From Hepsetus odoe (taxonomy: Eukaryota; Chordata; Actinopteri; Characiformes; Hepsetidae), in NCBI GenBank assembly GCA_017165825.1, contig CM029383.1, positions 10,468,152-10,532,151 of the forward strand: a stretch of DNA of 64,000 bases, given 5' to 3'. The notes under the pieces were generated by a model. That model did no database searches, was not told the DNA's origin, and saw nothing but the letters and a program-made list of their open reading frames with translations. Positions 11,849 to 24,550 of this stretch are shown in pieces. The translations under genes and the position numbers were made by a program. The first letter of the stretch is position 1. Every line of letters begins with the position of its first letter.

Positions 11849-13353
11849 TTTTTGTAAACATTTAATTATATCTTTTCATGGGACAATACTGAAGACATGA
11901 CACTTTGATACAATGTAAAGTAGTCAGTGTACAGCTTGTATAACAGTGTAAATTTGCTCTCCCCTCAAAAAAACACACTGCCATTGATGTCTAAACCACT
12001 GGCATCAAAAGTGAGTACACCCCTAAGTGAAAAAAGTCTGCATTGTGCCCAAAGTGTCAATATTTTGTGTGGCCACCATTATTTTCCAGCACTGCTTTAA
12101 CTCTCCTGGGCATGGGGTCCACTAGAGCTTCACAGGTTGCCACTGGAATCCTCTTCCACTCCTCCATTACGACATCGTGCAAAGGGTGGATGTTAGAGAC
12201 CTAGCTCCTCCACCTTCCATTTGAGGATGCCCCACAGATGCTCAGTAGGGTTTAGGTCTGGAGACATGCTTGGCCAGTCCAAAACCTTTACCATCAGTTT
12301 CTTTAGCAAGGCAGTAGTCGTCTTGGAGGTGTGTTTGGGGTCGTTAACATGTTGGAATACTGCCCTGCGGCCCAGTTTCAAAAGGAATGGGATCATGCTC
12401 TGCATCAGTATGTCACAGTACATATTGGTACACACTTGCCTTTGTACTCCTCACCTGGTTGCTGCCACACACACTTGACACCATCTGAACCAAATAACTT
12501 CATCTTGCTCTCATCAGACCACAGGACATGATTCCGGTAATCCATGTCATTAGTCTGCTTGTCTTCAACTACTGTTACCAACTGTTTGCGGGCTTTCTTG
12601 TGCATCATCTTTAGAAGAAGCTTCCTTCTGGAATGACAGCCATGCAGACCAATTTGATGCAGTGTGTGGTGTATGGTCTGAGCACTGACAGGCTGACCCC
12701 CCACCCCTTCAACCTCTATAGCAATGATCACAGCACTCATACCTCTATTTTCAAAGGACAGCCTTTGGCATGTGCACTCAGCTTCTTTGGTCGACCATTG
12801 CGAGGCCTGTTCTGAGTGGAACCTGTCCTTTTAAACCACTGTATGGTCTTGGCCACTGTGCTGCAGCTCAGTTTCAGGGTGTTGGCAATCTCCTTGTAGC
12901 CTAGGCCATCTTTATGTAGAGCAACAAATCCTTTTTTCAGATCCTCAGAGAGTTCTTTGCCATTAGGTGCCATGTTGAACTTCCAGTGACCAGTATTAGA
13001 GAGTGTGAGAGCAATAACACCAAATTTAACAAACCCACTCCCCATTTCCACCTGAGACTTTGTAACACTAAGGAGTCACATGGCAAAGGGGAGGGAAGAT
13101 GGCTAATTGGGCACAATGGGAACATTTTTCACTTAGGGGTGTACTCACTTTTGATGCCAGTGGTTTTAAACATTAATAGCTGTGTGTTGAGTTATTTTGA
13201 GGGGACAGCAAATTTACACCATTAGACAAGCTGTACACTGACAACTTTACATTGTATCAACGTATCATATCTTCAGTGTTGTCCCATGAAAAGATATAAT
13301 AAAATATTTACAAAAATGTGAGAGGTGCACTCACTTTTGTGAGATACTGTACT
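11849..13353 (-). mobile_element. Nearly full-length inactive Tc1-like transposon
   Basis: Long inverted repeats of about 200 bases: 11849-12030 pairs with 13128-13330 (for example catcaaaagtgagtacaccc against gggtgtactcacttttgatg). Between them a minus-strand transposase is split over three frames (12737-13051 helix-turn-helix part; 12405-12740 middle; 12193-12435 with MSPDLNPTEHLWGILKW). The outermost left end is altered. Frameshifts make it a pseudogene. Confidence 0.9.
12193..13051 (-). pseudogene. Tc1-type transposase pseudogene
   Basis: Starts MAPNGKELSEDLKKGFVALH (after an N-terminal extension) with the paired HTH DNA-binding region, then the GRPKKLS linker, then the catalytic domain with DESK and NDPKHTSK motifs, ending at the SPDLNPTEHLW block. 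Two frame changes (near 12740 and 12430) break the frame. Normal family length is about 340 residues. Confidence 0.85.
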
Positions 13354-13426
13354 TAACTAAATGTATGAAAAGGTAATGAACTGCAATGTGTATAGAAATG
13401 AATAAGTAACCTCACTATTGCTACAG

Positions 13427-13676
13427 GGGGCAGCAGTGGCCTAGTGGTTAGGGCGTTGGCTGCATAATCGGCGGATCGGGGTTCGAACCACTTCCCAATA
13501 GGTTGCCCTGAGGTACCCTTGAGCAAGGTGCCTTCCTTGTCATGCACCTCCCTGTGTTGGGCTGGCGACCTGTCCAGGGTGTGTTTCCCCTGTCCTTCAA
13601 CCTGTGTGAGCTGGGATGGACTCCAGCACCCCCCCGCGACCCTGCTTGGGACAAGCGGCAGAAAATGACTGACTTA
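13427..13676 (+). repeat. tRNA-derived SINE with the long fish-repeat tail
   Basis: Head gggcagcagtggcctagtgg, box B ggggttcgaacc, ggttgccctgaggtaccctt, then gggctggcgacctgtccagg and ggacaagcggcagaaaatga. This copy shows that the tRNA-like head and the 4802-type tail belong to one repeat unit. Confidence 0.85.
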
Positions 13677-14066
13677 CTATTGATACAGTATAAATGAAAA
13701 ATTTGGTTAGACGATGATCACAATCAGAGAAAAGAAAGAAGAAAAGTATTTCATATAAGAAACACAACAACAAAAGGGCTATAAGGTTTCTTCCAGTACA
13801 TGTGTTGCTAAGGGCTTGGTGTACACTTACAAGAAACATCAAATATCATTAGTATAAGAGAAATAAATGTGTTCTTCAAGTTAGAATTAAACTCTTCTTA
13901 AATGCTTTTTCCTCCTGCAGTGCCCAATGTCTTTTTTTTTACTGAATTGAGTGAAGGAAAAGAATCAGCAAATAAATTATTGTGTTAATGATTATATATG
14001 TAGTTAGGTGTAAAATGCATTATGCAGATGTTTGGAGCAGAAAAACAGAATACAGTTTGTGTTTGC

Positions 14067-14067
<1 letters not shown>

Positions 14068-14110
<43 letters not shown>
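14068..14110. repeat. (GA)n microsatellite
   Basis: About 40 bases of GA in intergenic sequence. Confidence 0.95.
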
Positions 14111-14113
<3 letters not shown>

Positions 14114-14455
14114 TATGAATATAAAAACAAAATGTTTCACCTACTCTAACCAGCAAATCTTATTTTTAACATTTAAAATGAGCATTGGACGCTTAAATGA
14201 TGGTCAGGTACATGTAAACAGCCTGTAGAGCCATTCAGTTGAGAGAGACCAACAGCATTAAGCTTCTTAGCTAGACCAAAAATGAAAACAAGATTAAGCA
14301 GCAGGAAGGTCGAGGACAGTGTATTGTCAAGCAAGGGCTTAAGCAATTCTAGTGGTTATGCAGTAAAATTTGTCATTGTGAAACACAACAAAATTCACTC
14401 ACATGCAGCAGCTGTTTAAAGCTGCCTGGAGAACAGTAATGAGGACAGAAAGGGT

Positions 14456-14556
14456 CTTCAAGGGTACCTCAGGGCAACCTATTGGTCTGGGGTTTGAGCC
14501 CATGACCTTCCAATTCTGGGATCTAGTCCCTAACAACTAGGCCACCACTGCCCCAT
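14456..14556 (-). repeat. tRNA-derived SINE fragment, minus orientation
   Basis: Reads agggtacctcagggcaacct ... aactaggccaccactgcccc, the reverse complement of the SINE head seen at 7308 and 13427. The tail is missing. Confidence 0.75.
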
Positions 14557-15556
14557 GGCATATAACAGGCGTGCTTTTGAGTAACTGCTATATTGAAATA
14601 TATGATATCTTTGGTGATGTGCTTTTAGAGTTTAACACAGTGTAACCAAATCGTCATAGTATGTTTAGCAAATGGAGAATGGAGAGGCTAAACTGGAAGA
14701 GACTTTTTAATGAGTTATTCATGAAGATTGTTGTCTGAGTATACCTTTCGTCTGAATGTGTGTGGATTTGTATGTGCTCCTTTGTGCCCCATCAGGAAAT
14801 AAAAATGGTGGTGGAAATTTCCAATCATTTAATAGCCCTCTAGTGGCAGTCAACAGACAGTGTTGTGTTTTTTCTAAACAATTCTGACATGCAAAAAATT
14901 AATCTGCTGAAAATTCAAATATCTCTTTTAGATCAGTTACAACAGAAACTAATCCACCCTTCTCTGGTAAACACTAAATAACAAAAGAAAAACAGGACAT
15001 CACAAAAGACATCTAGCCATGTATGAAAAACAGAATAAACAGGTTTAACCCCTAACAGTCTGTGCAGTGAAGTCTAAAAACCAAATGAAACATTTGGACC
15101 ATGCAGTTCCTGCATGAGCTTTTGTAAACAAATGCATCATTAACTATTAGCACAGTAGAAGATCAATGACTGCACAGCTGCAGTGTCATGCAGGTAGAAC
15201 AGAGGCCCCGAAAACATGATGACAGCATTCTGTTTAGTCTGGAGTACAGCGAACCTTGATGATGGCTGAGTGGGTGGGTAGCCTTTATGTTGATATTTTG
15301 TGCTGTCACTTGTATAATTTATTTTATTGTTTTATCACAAACTAGAAAATAAGTAGGTACTATCAAATAAAAAAAAAAATCTGCTTCTCTCATGGCTTGA
15401 GACTGTCATGTGATCTGTATGTACACACAGTATGCACCTAAGTGGATAACAGTTGAAACAAAGCCTGTTTAATTTCTCAGTATTTTTTTGGTCTAGCATT
15501 AGGTTTACATAGCAAAACTGCTGAGCAAGTCAACTCTGTGAATTTATTTATATGGC
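14557..15556. other. Intergenic stretch, nothing recognised
   Basis: AT-rich with no long open frame, no splice-bounded coding match and no recognised element ends. Confidence 0.4.
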
Positions 15557-15767
15557 TGTCATGGTGAGGGAAAAAAGGGAAGGAGGCACAAGTGCTAGGC
15601 AGCAATAACTTGGCTTTAATAAACAATAGACCAGTCGGGAGGCAAAAAAACATATACCGGGAGGTGTGAGGGATTGGGTTGTGATGAATGGGTGCTGTGG
15701 AAAACATGGTTAGAATTCTGGTGACTTGGACCGTGGCCATGTCCAGGGCTTGGTGGGAGCTATGACA
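15557..15767 (-). mobile_element. LTR of a gypsy-type retrotransposon, probable
   Basis: Bounded by inverted tgtcat ... atgaca (tgtcatggtgaggg at the left, gagctatgacag at the right), the TG...CA form of LTRs. It sits directly beside the minus-strand gypsy pol remnant at 15783, where a 3' LTR would be expected. No second LTR was found. Confidence 0.55.
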
Positions 15768-15782
15768 GTCTTCATTTTTGTC

Positions 15783-16440
15783 TTACCTTCTCTGAGGTGC
15801 GGAGGACACCTGTGACAGCACAGCCCCCAAACCCACCTCTGAGGCAACCACCTCTACCACAAATGGAATCTCGTGCTCCGGCAGTCGAAGGAGGGGCGCC
15901 AATGTGAACCTGTGTTTCAGTTCCTGGAAGGTCATTCGTGCCTCAGGCGTCCAGGTCAAGGTGGAGGGTTTACCTCGCAACAGGGACATCAAGGTGGTTG
16001 TAACTGTGTTAAAGTGCCTAATAAAATGAAGATAAAAGCAAAACCCTTTGTAGTTGCTTCATTGTGCGAGGCACCGGCCACTGTGTCACTGCCTCTACTT
16101 TCCTTTGTTCCATCTCTACCCCCTTTGGACCAATATGGTACCTGAGATCTCGCACTTTCCGCTTAAACATACAAACCATACAAGAGGAGCCGTGAGAGCA
16201 CTGACCGCACCTGAGTCATTGATAAATGACTGGATGATGGAAGGGGCATTCGCCAGGCCAAAAAGCATCACCTGGTACATGTAATGGCCTGATGTCGTGC
16301 TGAATGCCGTCTTTCATTCATCTCCCTCCTGAATCCTCACCAGTTTGTAGGGGCTGCGGAGGTATAGTTTGGTGATGACAGTCGCCCCCTGAAGCTGCTC
16401 AAGGGTGGAAGGGACATGCTTCATCATCTAAGTATTGGAC
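15783..16440 (-). pseudogene. Ty3/gypsy-type reverse transcriptase-RNase H fragment
   Basis: Minus-strand translation gives reverse transcriptase blocks (LYLRSPYKLVRIQEGDE, then VMLFGLANAPSIIQSFINDS) and, at 15783-15992, the connection/RNase H start (SLLRGKPSTLTWTPEA ... PLLRLPEHEIPFVVEV). An in-frame stop and a deletion of the catalytic YxDD region are present. No gag, protease or integrase. Inactive remnant. Confidence 0.8.
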
Positions 16441-16679
16441 ATGCTGCGGCTTAAGGTACAGCAGGCTCTCTCAGCTCTCCAAGCTGTCAAATGATTAATG
16501 GAATCTTATGCTTATGAGTAAAAGTTTGCAGTTTTCATATGTGTTTTCCGTGTTTTACTTACAGCAAATCTGACACTATGTAAACAGACTATAAATGCTG
16601 AGAAAAAGAAAAAAAAATTAAGTTGTTAAAATGCAGACTCTCCCAGCTCACTATCATATGTTCCAAGGACAACAAGAAA

Positions 16680-16860
16680 TCAAGTCAAGTCAGAGTTTAC
16701 AACTGTTGTTGTCACAAAGCAGCTTTACAGAATCCGAGTCTGAGCCCCAAGTGAGTAAGCCGAGGGCAACAGAGCCAAAACTCCCCAAAACATGAGGAAG
16801 AATCATTGGGCTGAACCAAGACTCAAAGGGGGAACCAATCCTCCTCTGCTGGACACCGGA

Positions 16861-16900
<40 letters not shown>

Positions 16901-16912
16901 ACGAAAGAACGA

Positions 16913-16943
<31 letters not shown>

Positions 16944-17640
16944 CAAAAGGGCATTTCATAAATTAATCAATTTAGCATAGAATTCAGGTAACGTATGAGT
17001 TACAGTAAAAGAGTCCATTAGTGTCTGTATTTGGCGGTTCGGTGAGCTAATAGTGGTGGTTCTGCTTGAGTGGGTGAAGCTTTTGTTAAACTTAATGGCA
17101 GCAGCTCATGCAGATTATCCAGTCTGATGTAGCTGATCTGAAGTTCAGATGGGGAGAGAAATCTGTTGATAGTAGTTTCATCAACTCAGTGGAGTAGCTG
17201 GTATGGAGTTCAGGAAACCCTCATGGTAATTGATGGACTTGGCTGGGAGGCTTTCCTGAAATGCCTAAGCAGGCCAACGTACAGGTGGTGCATGGTCCAT
17301 CTCAAACAGAGAGAAAAGTGTTAGATCTGTTTTGAACTCACATTGTGCAAACATGAATTTATAGAGAGCAGTAATGTGACTTTGGCAAACTCTGGCTGAT
17401 TAGAAAAGACAGAACCGAGGGTTTTACAAACACGAGACCACCCTGAGACACTGGCGTGCACCCACACTACCGTCAGCAAACCTGAGTTATCATGTGGGAG
17501 TGGTGGGCCAACAGCACCAACATCCCAGTTTACTTTAATTCTCTGTATCCATGAACCCCTGGGTCTGTACCTTTTAATCTGCAGGAAAATGAATTACTAA
17601 AAGCTTGACTAAACATGTAAGTCTTTACTGTAATTAAATA
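16680..17640. repeat. Interspersed repeat of LINE-linked type, unclassified
   Basis: Starts with aagtcaagtcagagtttac and tcacaaagcagctttacaga, a repeat common in fish genomes. It continues towards the L2-type LINE piece at 17640 and may be its 3' part in minus orientation. No coding potential seen here. Confidence 0.4.
16861..16945. repeat. (GAAA)n microsatellite
   Basis: About 84 bases of GAAA units with two GAAC variants; on the minus strand it reads as a leucine/phenylalanine/serine pseudo-peptide. Confidence 0.97.
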
Positions 17641-18100
17641 CTGAGAGTGTGTCTGAGTCCAGGGCAGTAGCTGGAAGACTGTTCCAGAGATGGGAGGCTT
17701 TGAATAAAAAGGCTCTTGCCCCTGTTGTTGTTTTCAAAATTCTGGGAACTGAAAAAAGCCAGCACCTTGCATTCTAAGTGAGTGTGGGGGTTCATAACTG
17801 GAGATAAGCTTGGAAAGATACTCGGGAGTGAGGCCGTTTAGGGCTTTGTAAGTCAGTACAAAATTTTATAGTCAATGCAGAATTTCACAGGAAGCCAGTG
17901 AAGTCTAGATAATATTGTACTAATGTGATCAAATTTTCTAGATCTAGTGAGAACTCTAGCTGCTGCATTCTGGACTAACTGGAGTTTATGAAGGGTCTTA
18001 CTGGAATATCCTGATAGCAGGGTATTACAATAATCTAGTCTTGAGGTGATAAATGCATGTATCAGTATTTCTGTATCATGTAGTGTGAGTGCACTTCAAT
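17640..18100 (-). pseudogene. L2-type LINE reverse transcriptase C-terminal fragment
   Basis: Minus strand from about 18060 downwards reads AFITSRLDYCNTLLSGYSSK, then LQLVQNAAARVLTRSRKFDH and ILSRLHWLPVKFCIDYKIL, followed by a frame break. This order (RLDYCN, LQxVQNAAAR, LHWLPV) is the hallmark of the end of L2/CR1-group ORF2. 5'-truncated, as usual for LINEs. Confidence 0.85.
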
Positions 18101-18765
18101 ATTCCTGATATTCTTGCAGAAATGAAATACCTATGTCAAACACATTTGTAACATTCCAAAAGCACAAAATGCAGAAACTAAGATAACATGATGAGAATGC
18201 AGGAACCATTTTTTATTGAAACTCTTATTTAAAAATTTTTATTGACGTTTAACTCATATTTTAGAGTCAGAACATACAATGTTGAGCATCAGGTTGCTGG
18301 ATTCAGCTGCACACCACTCCACACACAAGCCTTTCCAGAAACATGCAGCAGTGGTTACAATAGCAAAGCAAAGTAGCTTTAACAACATCTGGGAAAACTG
18401 TTCATGGAAAATAATTATATTCTATTGAGTCTGTTTATTATTTACTTATAAATTACAGTGCTTACTGCACCTGTTACATGGCAAAAAGAGCACTTTAAGG
18501 ATTTCTAGTTTCTAATCACATTTTTACATTACATTCTTACATTACATTTGATAAAACTTTTAGAACCTATTGCAGTTTATATCTATGTGATAAGTTAAAT
18601 GTGAACAGTAGCCATGATTTGTATTTTAAGTAAAGAATGAAATCTGGAGTTTGTATGGGAACATTAAAACTGATGTTAAAAGTAAATCAACATGCTCTGC
18701 TAGCTGTGAAAGGCCAGGTTGGAGGCTCACTTTCAGTTTATCCAAAATTAATATTCAAGCCTTAT

Positions 18766-19265
18766 GAAAATACACTGCCTGTAGCTATGATTACGGCATG
18801 CATTCGCTGTGGCACCGTTTCAATAAGCTTCTGCAATGTCACTTTTATTTCCATCCAGAGTTGCATTAATTTTTAGCCAAGATCTTAAAGGAGATCTAAA
18901 AGGAGAGAGGAGGAGAGCCTGGGAGAGAATGGGAGAGTCGGACCGCTGCGCAAATTCTTCTCCATCACATCTCAAAGATTCTCAATGAGGTTAAGGTCTG
19001 GACTCTGTGGTGGCCAATCCATGTTTAAAAATGATGTTTCATGCCACTCTTTCAGAATTTGAGTGTGATTAATCCTGACATTGTCATATTGGAATATATA
19101 CATGCCATGGGACCTGACTCACCTGTGTTTGCCATTCCACCAAAAAGAGTTTCAAATTGACTTCCACTTGGTAAATGATTATATACAAGTAGAACATGCA
19201 TTTGCATGTTGCAGAGAACAATGGACAGGGCTTTATCCAGGGCTTTATTTATTTAAGTCCTGTTT
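18766..19265 (-). mobile_element. Degenerate Tc1-like fragment
   Basis: Contains ctcaaagattctcaatgagg and aaggtctggactctgtggtg, the reverse complement of the Tc1 block that encodes S-PDLNPIEN. The rest is too degraded to translate. About 60 bases of GA-rich sequence (18885-18945) interrupt it. Confidence 0.6.
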
Positions 19266-19844
19266 CTGAGCAGCAGAGCACAGCAGAGCACAGCAATTTC
19301 AAGTGTGCCATTTTCTTTTCCAATGCTCCTTCACTTGCAGGCATTTAAATTGTTTTTTTTCAATTTCAATTACTTTACCATTATAGTTATCATTCACCTT
19401 TTTGATACAGACAAACCTAGCTAAATAAAGAAAATAACATTATGGCAGACTTGGCTAACCAGAAACTGGACCCTGCCAAACACCATCACATTCCATGCAG
19501 CTTCCATCTTTCCAATATCACTGCATCTCCTGTAAATCAACTATTGGAGGGGGGGGGTTGATTCTGCTGCACCTTTATTTTTGGATCATAGAGACCATAA
19601 AAATGAATGGAGGTGAACAAAAAGCTTCTCACAAATAGACCTCTCAGCCCATAGTCACAATTTGGTAGCAAACTTGGAAAGGCAAATCATAAGCATCTGC
19701 TCTGCATGTGCTTCTTAGTGTTTTTTGTTTTCAGTCTGCATGTCAGTGTTGTTTGTTCTAACCTTGCATAATAGTTTTTTGGGGAATGTTCAAAGCACCT
19801 ATTAGTGCTTATTTTAATTTAATTTTATACAGTTTGAATACAGT

Positions 19845-20577
19845 CATGTGAAAAAGTAGGACACCCTATGAAAGTCTGTGTGTTTTTGAAACATTCTTAG
19901 ACATATTGATATTTAATCTCAATTTTAACAATACTTGGAGAATCAAGTAATATAACAAAAAAATTTAAACTGAAGAAATGATTTTTCAACATCTTCAGTA
20001 AAATGTAATTCTACAAAAATGCAATTTCTGGTGAGGAATAAATTAGGACACCCCCACCTTTATTCCCAATTGAAATGGCTCAAATCACACACAGGTGTAA
20101 CACATAAGGTGCACATGATTAGAACATCATTAGATTAGCATATAAATTAGCACATAAAAAATGTGCATTTTGAAGGAAGTTTGCCCAGTTTAAACCTCAG
20201 ACATTTAGTTTGGTGTGCTCCTGACTACTGAAGTGAGAATGAACACCATGGTGAGATCAAATGAGCTGTCTGAAGCCTTCAAAAAGAAGATTGTAGTTGC
20301 TTATAAGTCTGGTTAGAGATTTAAAATGATCTCAAAATAATTTGCAAGCAGCAATTCCACTGTCTGGATAAAAAGTGGAGGACTTCCAAAACAACTGCCA
20401 ACATGCAGGACCTGCCCAGCTCACCATCATAGATGATGACTTATACACAAGCAAATACAGTAAATCACTTTCTTTTCCAGCCATAAATAGAAACAAGATT
20501 AGACATCAATATGTGAAAAAATTTTAAATAAAGAACTGAATATTTAATGGGGTGTTCTAATTTTTCCACTTGACTGG
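19845..20577. mobile_element. Internally deleted Tc1-like element with paired ends
   Basis: Left end cagtcatgtgaaaaagtagg and the reverse complement of the right end (cagtcaagtggaaaaattag) form imperfect terminal inverted repeats of about 28 bases. Inside, MVRSNELSEAFKKKIVV-type remnants of a transposase start (20240-20310) are visible, then the frame is lost. 733 bases long, about half a full Tc1, so non-autonomous. Confidence 0.75.
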
Positions 20578-20794
20578 ATTTCTCTAAGCATGCTAATAGA
20601 TCAGTGGTCAATGCAAATGAGGAACATTTTTAAATCAAATTTACTACTTGTTTTTTAACTTATTGTGGCAGTGGGGTAACAATGAGGAGATGTAAGAATG
20701 CATAAGGTTTTTTACAACTTCTAAATTTAAACGAGGATAAATTTGAGTGAGAATAATATTTGTTACCTGCATAATTTAACAATTTAACAAATAT

Positions 20795-21300
20795 ATTTAC
20801 ATTTACATTTACAGCATTTACATTTACGGCATTTAGCAGACGCTCTTATCCAGAGCAACTACAGAGCAAAAACAGTGCTTTATTTCCACATTAGATCATT
20901 AGGTAACCAGCACAGATCAGTAACTGCTGATTAGCTAGTACCACCTAAGTAACAAACTAAGAGCCCTTGTGACAAGTACATACCATACAATTTTTTTTTT
21001 TTATAGACAGGAAAGAGAGTAGGGTTTTTTTTTAGGAAAGAAGGAGCAAAGGGTAGGAGAGTGGATGGTTTGGGAGGGTCAGTCCCTCAGAAATTCCGTG
21101 AACAAGTGGGTCTTTAATCTGCATTTGAAGACAGCGGAGTTCGGGGGAGTTCGTTCCACCACTGAGGGGCCAGAACTGAGAAGTTGGGGGTTCAAGACGA
21201 GCAGTGCTTGAAGGTCTGAGGGGACGAGAAGAGACACAATGTTTGATTAGAGCAGAAACGTTGGGCTTAATTCCTGGGTTTCTCAGACAATTTATAACAC
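20795..21300 (-). repeat. LINE 3' end-like repeat with fish repeat core
   Basis: Begins with tttacatttacagcatttac and the core cagacgctcttatccagagc. From about 21060 to 21250 the minus strand has WWNELP/TPLSSNAD-like residues, which resemble the C-terminal end of a LINE ORF2. Classification is uncertain. Confidence 0.45.
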
Positions 21301-21302
21301 AG

Positions 21303-21492
21303 AATGTACATTTACAGCATTTAGCAGACACGCTTATCCAGAGCGACTTACATGTCCTAATTACAGGGACAGTCCCCCCAGAGCAACTCTGGGTTATGGA
21401 TCTTGCTCAGGGACCCAGTGATGGTAGTGCTTGAGGTGGGATTCGAACCTGGTCCATAGGCAAGTACCCTACCACTAGACCACCGCCACCCA
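21303..21492 (-). repeat. tRNA-derived SINE-like repeat
   Basis: tttacagcatttagcagaca and tatccagagcgacttacatg, then cagggacccagtgatggtag, gggattcgaacctgg (box B in reverse) and ctaccactagaccaccgcca. On the minus strand this gives a tRNA-like head with a GGTTCGAATCCCACC box B. Confidence 0.75.
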
Positions 21493-23150
21493 TATATGAG
21501 AAAATTACAAATATGATGAAAGTTAAAAAATCAATTTTTCTCAAAATGAATTTTACTAATATTTTATACATAAGACAGAGAAAATGTAGAATTCAAAATT
21601 ACTATATCACTATACAAAAGCTATCCAAACTACTTACTTACTCTGAACTCTGAACCATGACTTATTCTATCTACTCTTTGTGACATTGTTTTTCCTACTA
21701 AACTGCTGCATATTTCTCCATCATTTGTGGCTTGTAGCTAGAGATAGCAGAGAAGTCTGCTACTTGACCTGAACTCTACAGGGTCTAACCATGTACTGTG
21801 TTTTGGGTGAGGATCAGGCCTATTTATCTTTAAAAAATGCACTTATTATTCTTAAATGTGTTATTCTTAATTTATTCTTTAAAAATCTTAAACTATACCG
21901 TATTAAGCCTTGCTTTTGGTCAGCTTGCTTTCAACCACCAGGAGAGGTTCTGCCAAATAAAGGGTTGTACAGAAATGAGGGCCTCATTGTTGATACCAAA
22001 AGTATATGATGAGGTTATTGTATGAAACAATCATATATTTTCAGTTGAGAGAAAACAATCAGTCAAAACACAAAGCCAAATCCACAACCCTTGAAGCAGT
22101 TTCAAACTATATTAAGTTATCAAACGTGCAGCAATCGACAATGTTCATAAATAAATAAATCTGCAAGAAACAGGAATGTACACCTTCACCAAGGTGGAGG
22201 AGCAATGAGTCCTTGAGATAATGAAGGTGGAATGGCAATAGAAAGGCAAAGACAAGGATGCAAAAATTGTTTCAGTTTAATTCTGTTGGAAAGGTACATT
22301 TTATCTTTAATTCATTTTTATTTTTATTTTTATTTTTTATCATAGCTAAATCCCAGCAGGCAATTCAGTCTTTCACTTTAATTAGATAAACAATGAACCA
22401 GGTCTATCATCACCCCCCACCACAATTTTATCTAACACTCCCCAAACCTCCCTTTCCCTGCCACATGGTGGCCGGAGGTAATATAATGCTCCACCTCTCC
22501 AATATCAATACACACACATAACAATTTAACACAACATATCAGCAGGCAGTAACAGGCCACTCTGGCAGTCTGTTGGCACCTGCATGCTCTGCCCTTTCTC
22601 TTTCCACCAGCATTTTATTCTTGCAGGGGCATAGGAAACAGAAATAGGAAATTGAGTAAAGAAACTGTGTCCTCACTTGGCAAAGCATACAAAGTGGATT
22701 TTGCTTTGGAATGCAAGTACAAAATCTTCTTTGCATAGCTGAGTTGCTGAGGCTTTTACTTGTTTGGAGGTGTTCCAAGCTGGCAGGGCATGATGACTTG
22801 CAGGAAGGTGACACTTTGAGACACACTTACATCCATATGTCCAGGAGGTAAATGCACAGATACCTTTCAGAAAAAAAAAAGTTTCTTCCTTTGCAAATGT
22901 ACCTTTAGCCTTGTGACTTTTCAGGCTATTCACATAAAAAATTGTAACACTACAGAAAAGGCAAAACATGTAAAAGCATTATAGGTCCCAGCAAAGTATT
23001 CTCAACAGGCAGTAGCAAAAGCAACTTTAGCACAGAGAAGCTAACAGTTTGAGAGTGTTCTCTGTCAGGTGTGATCAGTAATTCCACCAAAATACCTTGA
23101 TGAACACGGTAAGTCATTTCAGATGTGTAAAATAAAAGTTTCAACAGGAC
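21493..23150. other. Intergenic stretch, nothing recognised
   Basis: AT-rich sequence with short chance frames on both strands (for example 22539-22969 minus), none bounded by splice sites that join to a known family. No transposon ends found. Confidence 0.35.
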
Positions 23151-23159
23151 ATTCTCTGT

Positions 23160-23515
23160 CCCTTTTTGATTCATTAATTTTCTCAGCAGCTTGTCCTGAT
23201 TAGGGTTGCGGGGGTGATGGACTCTATCCCAGCTCTCACAGGGCGAAAGGCAGGGACACTGCCTGGACAGGTCACTAGTCCATTGCAGGACAAACAGATA
23301 AACATTCACAAACAGGGGGGAATTTACCATCTCCAGTCCATCTGACATGCATGTCTTTGAACTGTAGGAGGAAACTGGAGCACCTGAAGGAAACCAATGT
23401 GGTCATGGGAAGAACATGCAAACAGAAAGGACCCAGACCACTTCATTTTGGAAACAAACTCAGGACCTTTTCACTGTGAAGAGATAACGTCACCCACTAT
23501 GCCACTGTCCCTTTT
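23160..23515 (-). repeat. SINE-type fish repeat, nearly complete
   Basis: Successive blocks gattagggttgcgggggtga, actctatcccagctctcaca, ctggacaggtcactagtcca, gacatgcatgtctttgaact, gaggaaactggagcacctga, gaacatgcaaacagaaagga and a terminal ccactatgccactgtccc. This is the common fish repeat whose tRNA-like head is on the minus strand. Confidence 0.7.
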
Positions 23516-23807
23516 TATAGGCACTTAGTTTTTAATAAAAGCTTTGTAAAACCATGGAGGTTTCTTTGTTAGTGTGGTTAAATTATTTGTAGAATTCATA
23601 CACATGCAGATTGCTACAAAGATTGCATGACAGTGCAATAATACATCTTAATCTAGTTCTTATACATGGAGGTAAAACAAGACTGATACTTAAGACCTAT
23701 TTTAATAAGACCTATTTACAGTCTAATTGTATGTGGAAAATAATTTGTCCACAACTCCCAAAGTGTTGCCTTTTTTTTTTACTTTCCACCCTGTACCTGT
23801 TCCTCAC

Positions 23808-23813
23808 TTTATT
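23808..23813 (-). promoter_or_regulatory. Candidate polyadenylation signal of copy A
   Basis: TTTATT on the plus strand, AATAAA on the minus strand, about 740 bases after the copy A stop codon. Best hexamer in that range, but nothing else proves use. Confidence 0.3.
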
Positions 23814-24550
23814 GTTGCATACTGTTTGTAGAATTATATACAAGCACCTAAAACAAAGTCAAACTATAACAAACCATAAACTATATATAACCCAAGGTTA
23901 AAAAATTCTGGCCTTAATTGATGCTTGCATGCTATTTGTTGACAATCTACTTTTACTGCACATTACTGTTAAATAAAGCACTGGAAGTACCACATCCTGT
24001 GGTGCACAACAGTCACTGCACAGTGTCTGAGCTTGGCTCCTCCTGGATTGTTCTGTCAGCATACAGGTTACCTACAAGTACAGAGACAAAAAGAATTTGT
24101 GTTGTGTTACCATAATTGCACAATAATTGAGGTGCACAATAACAAAAAATAAAACATTTGTCTCCAAACTTCATCCTGATAGCAACAAGCTACATATTTA
24201 TAGACAAAACACAAAACTATGCTGAGGAACAGTGATCAAACTGTTTTATCTTTGGCATATAGAGTAGATTAAATTAAAGAAACAAATGTTGAACAATAAT
24301 ACTACTGTGTTTGTGTATTTTATGGAACACTAATAGTTACAACTACATTAACTATGAAATAGCACCATTTGATCCTTTGTCCATGTATGTAAATGGAAAT
24401 TAAATATTTTTAAAAATTCACTGTTTTTGTAATACAAAAAAAAAACAAAAAAAACACATGCATATATCTGTTTTTTCAGTCTACACTGGTCTAGCCCCTT
24501 AGCTACCCAGGTATGCTGTAGGGCCACCATGAGGATACATGGTCAAACTA

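Noticed and set aside
13427..13500. tRNA gene
   Set aside because: The head resembles a tRNA with a box B, but eight related copies with shared tails show it is a SINE.
22539..23348. Overlapping minus-strand frames of 95-132 codons
   Set aside because: Part covers a known fish repeat; no domain, no splice sites linking to a family.
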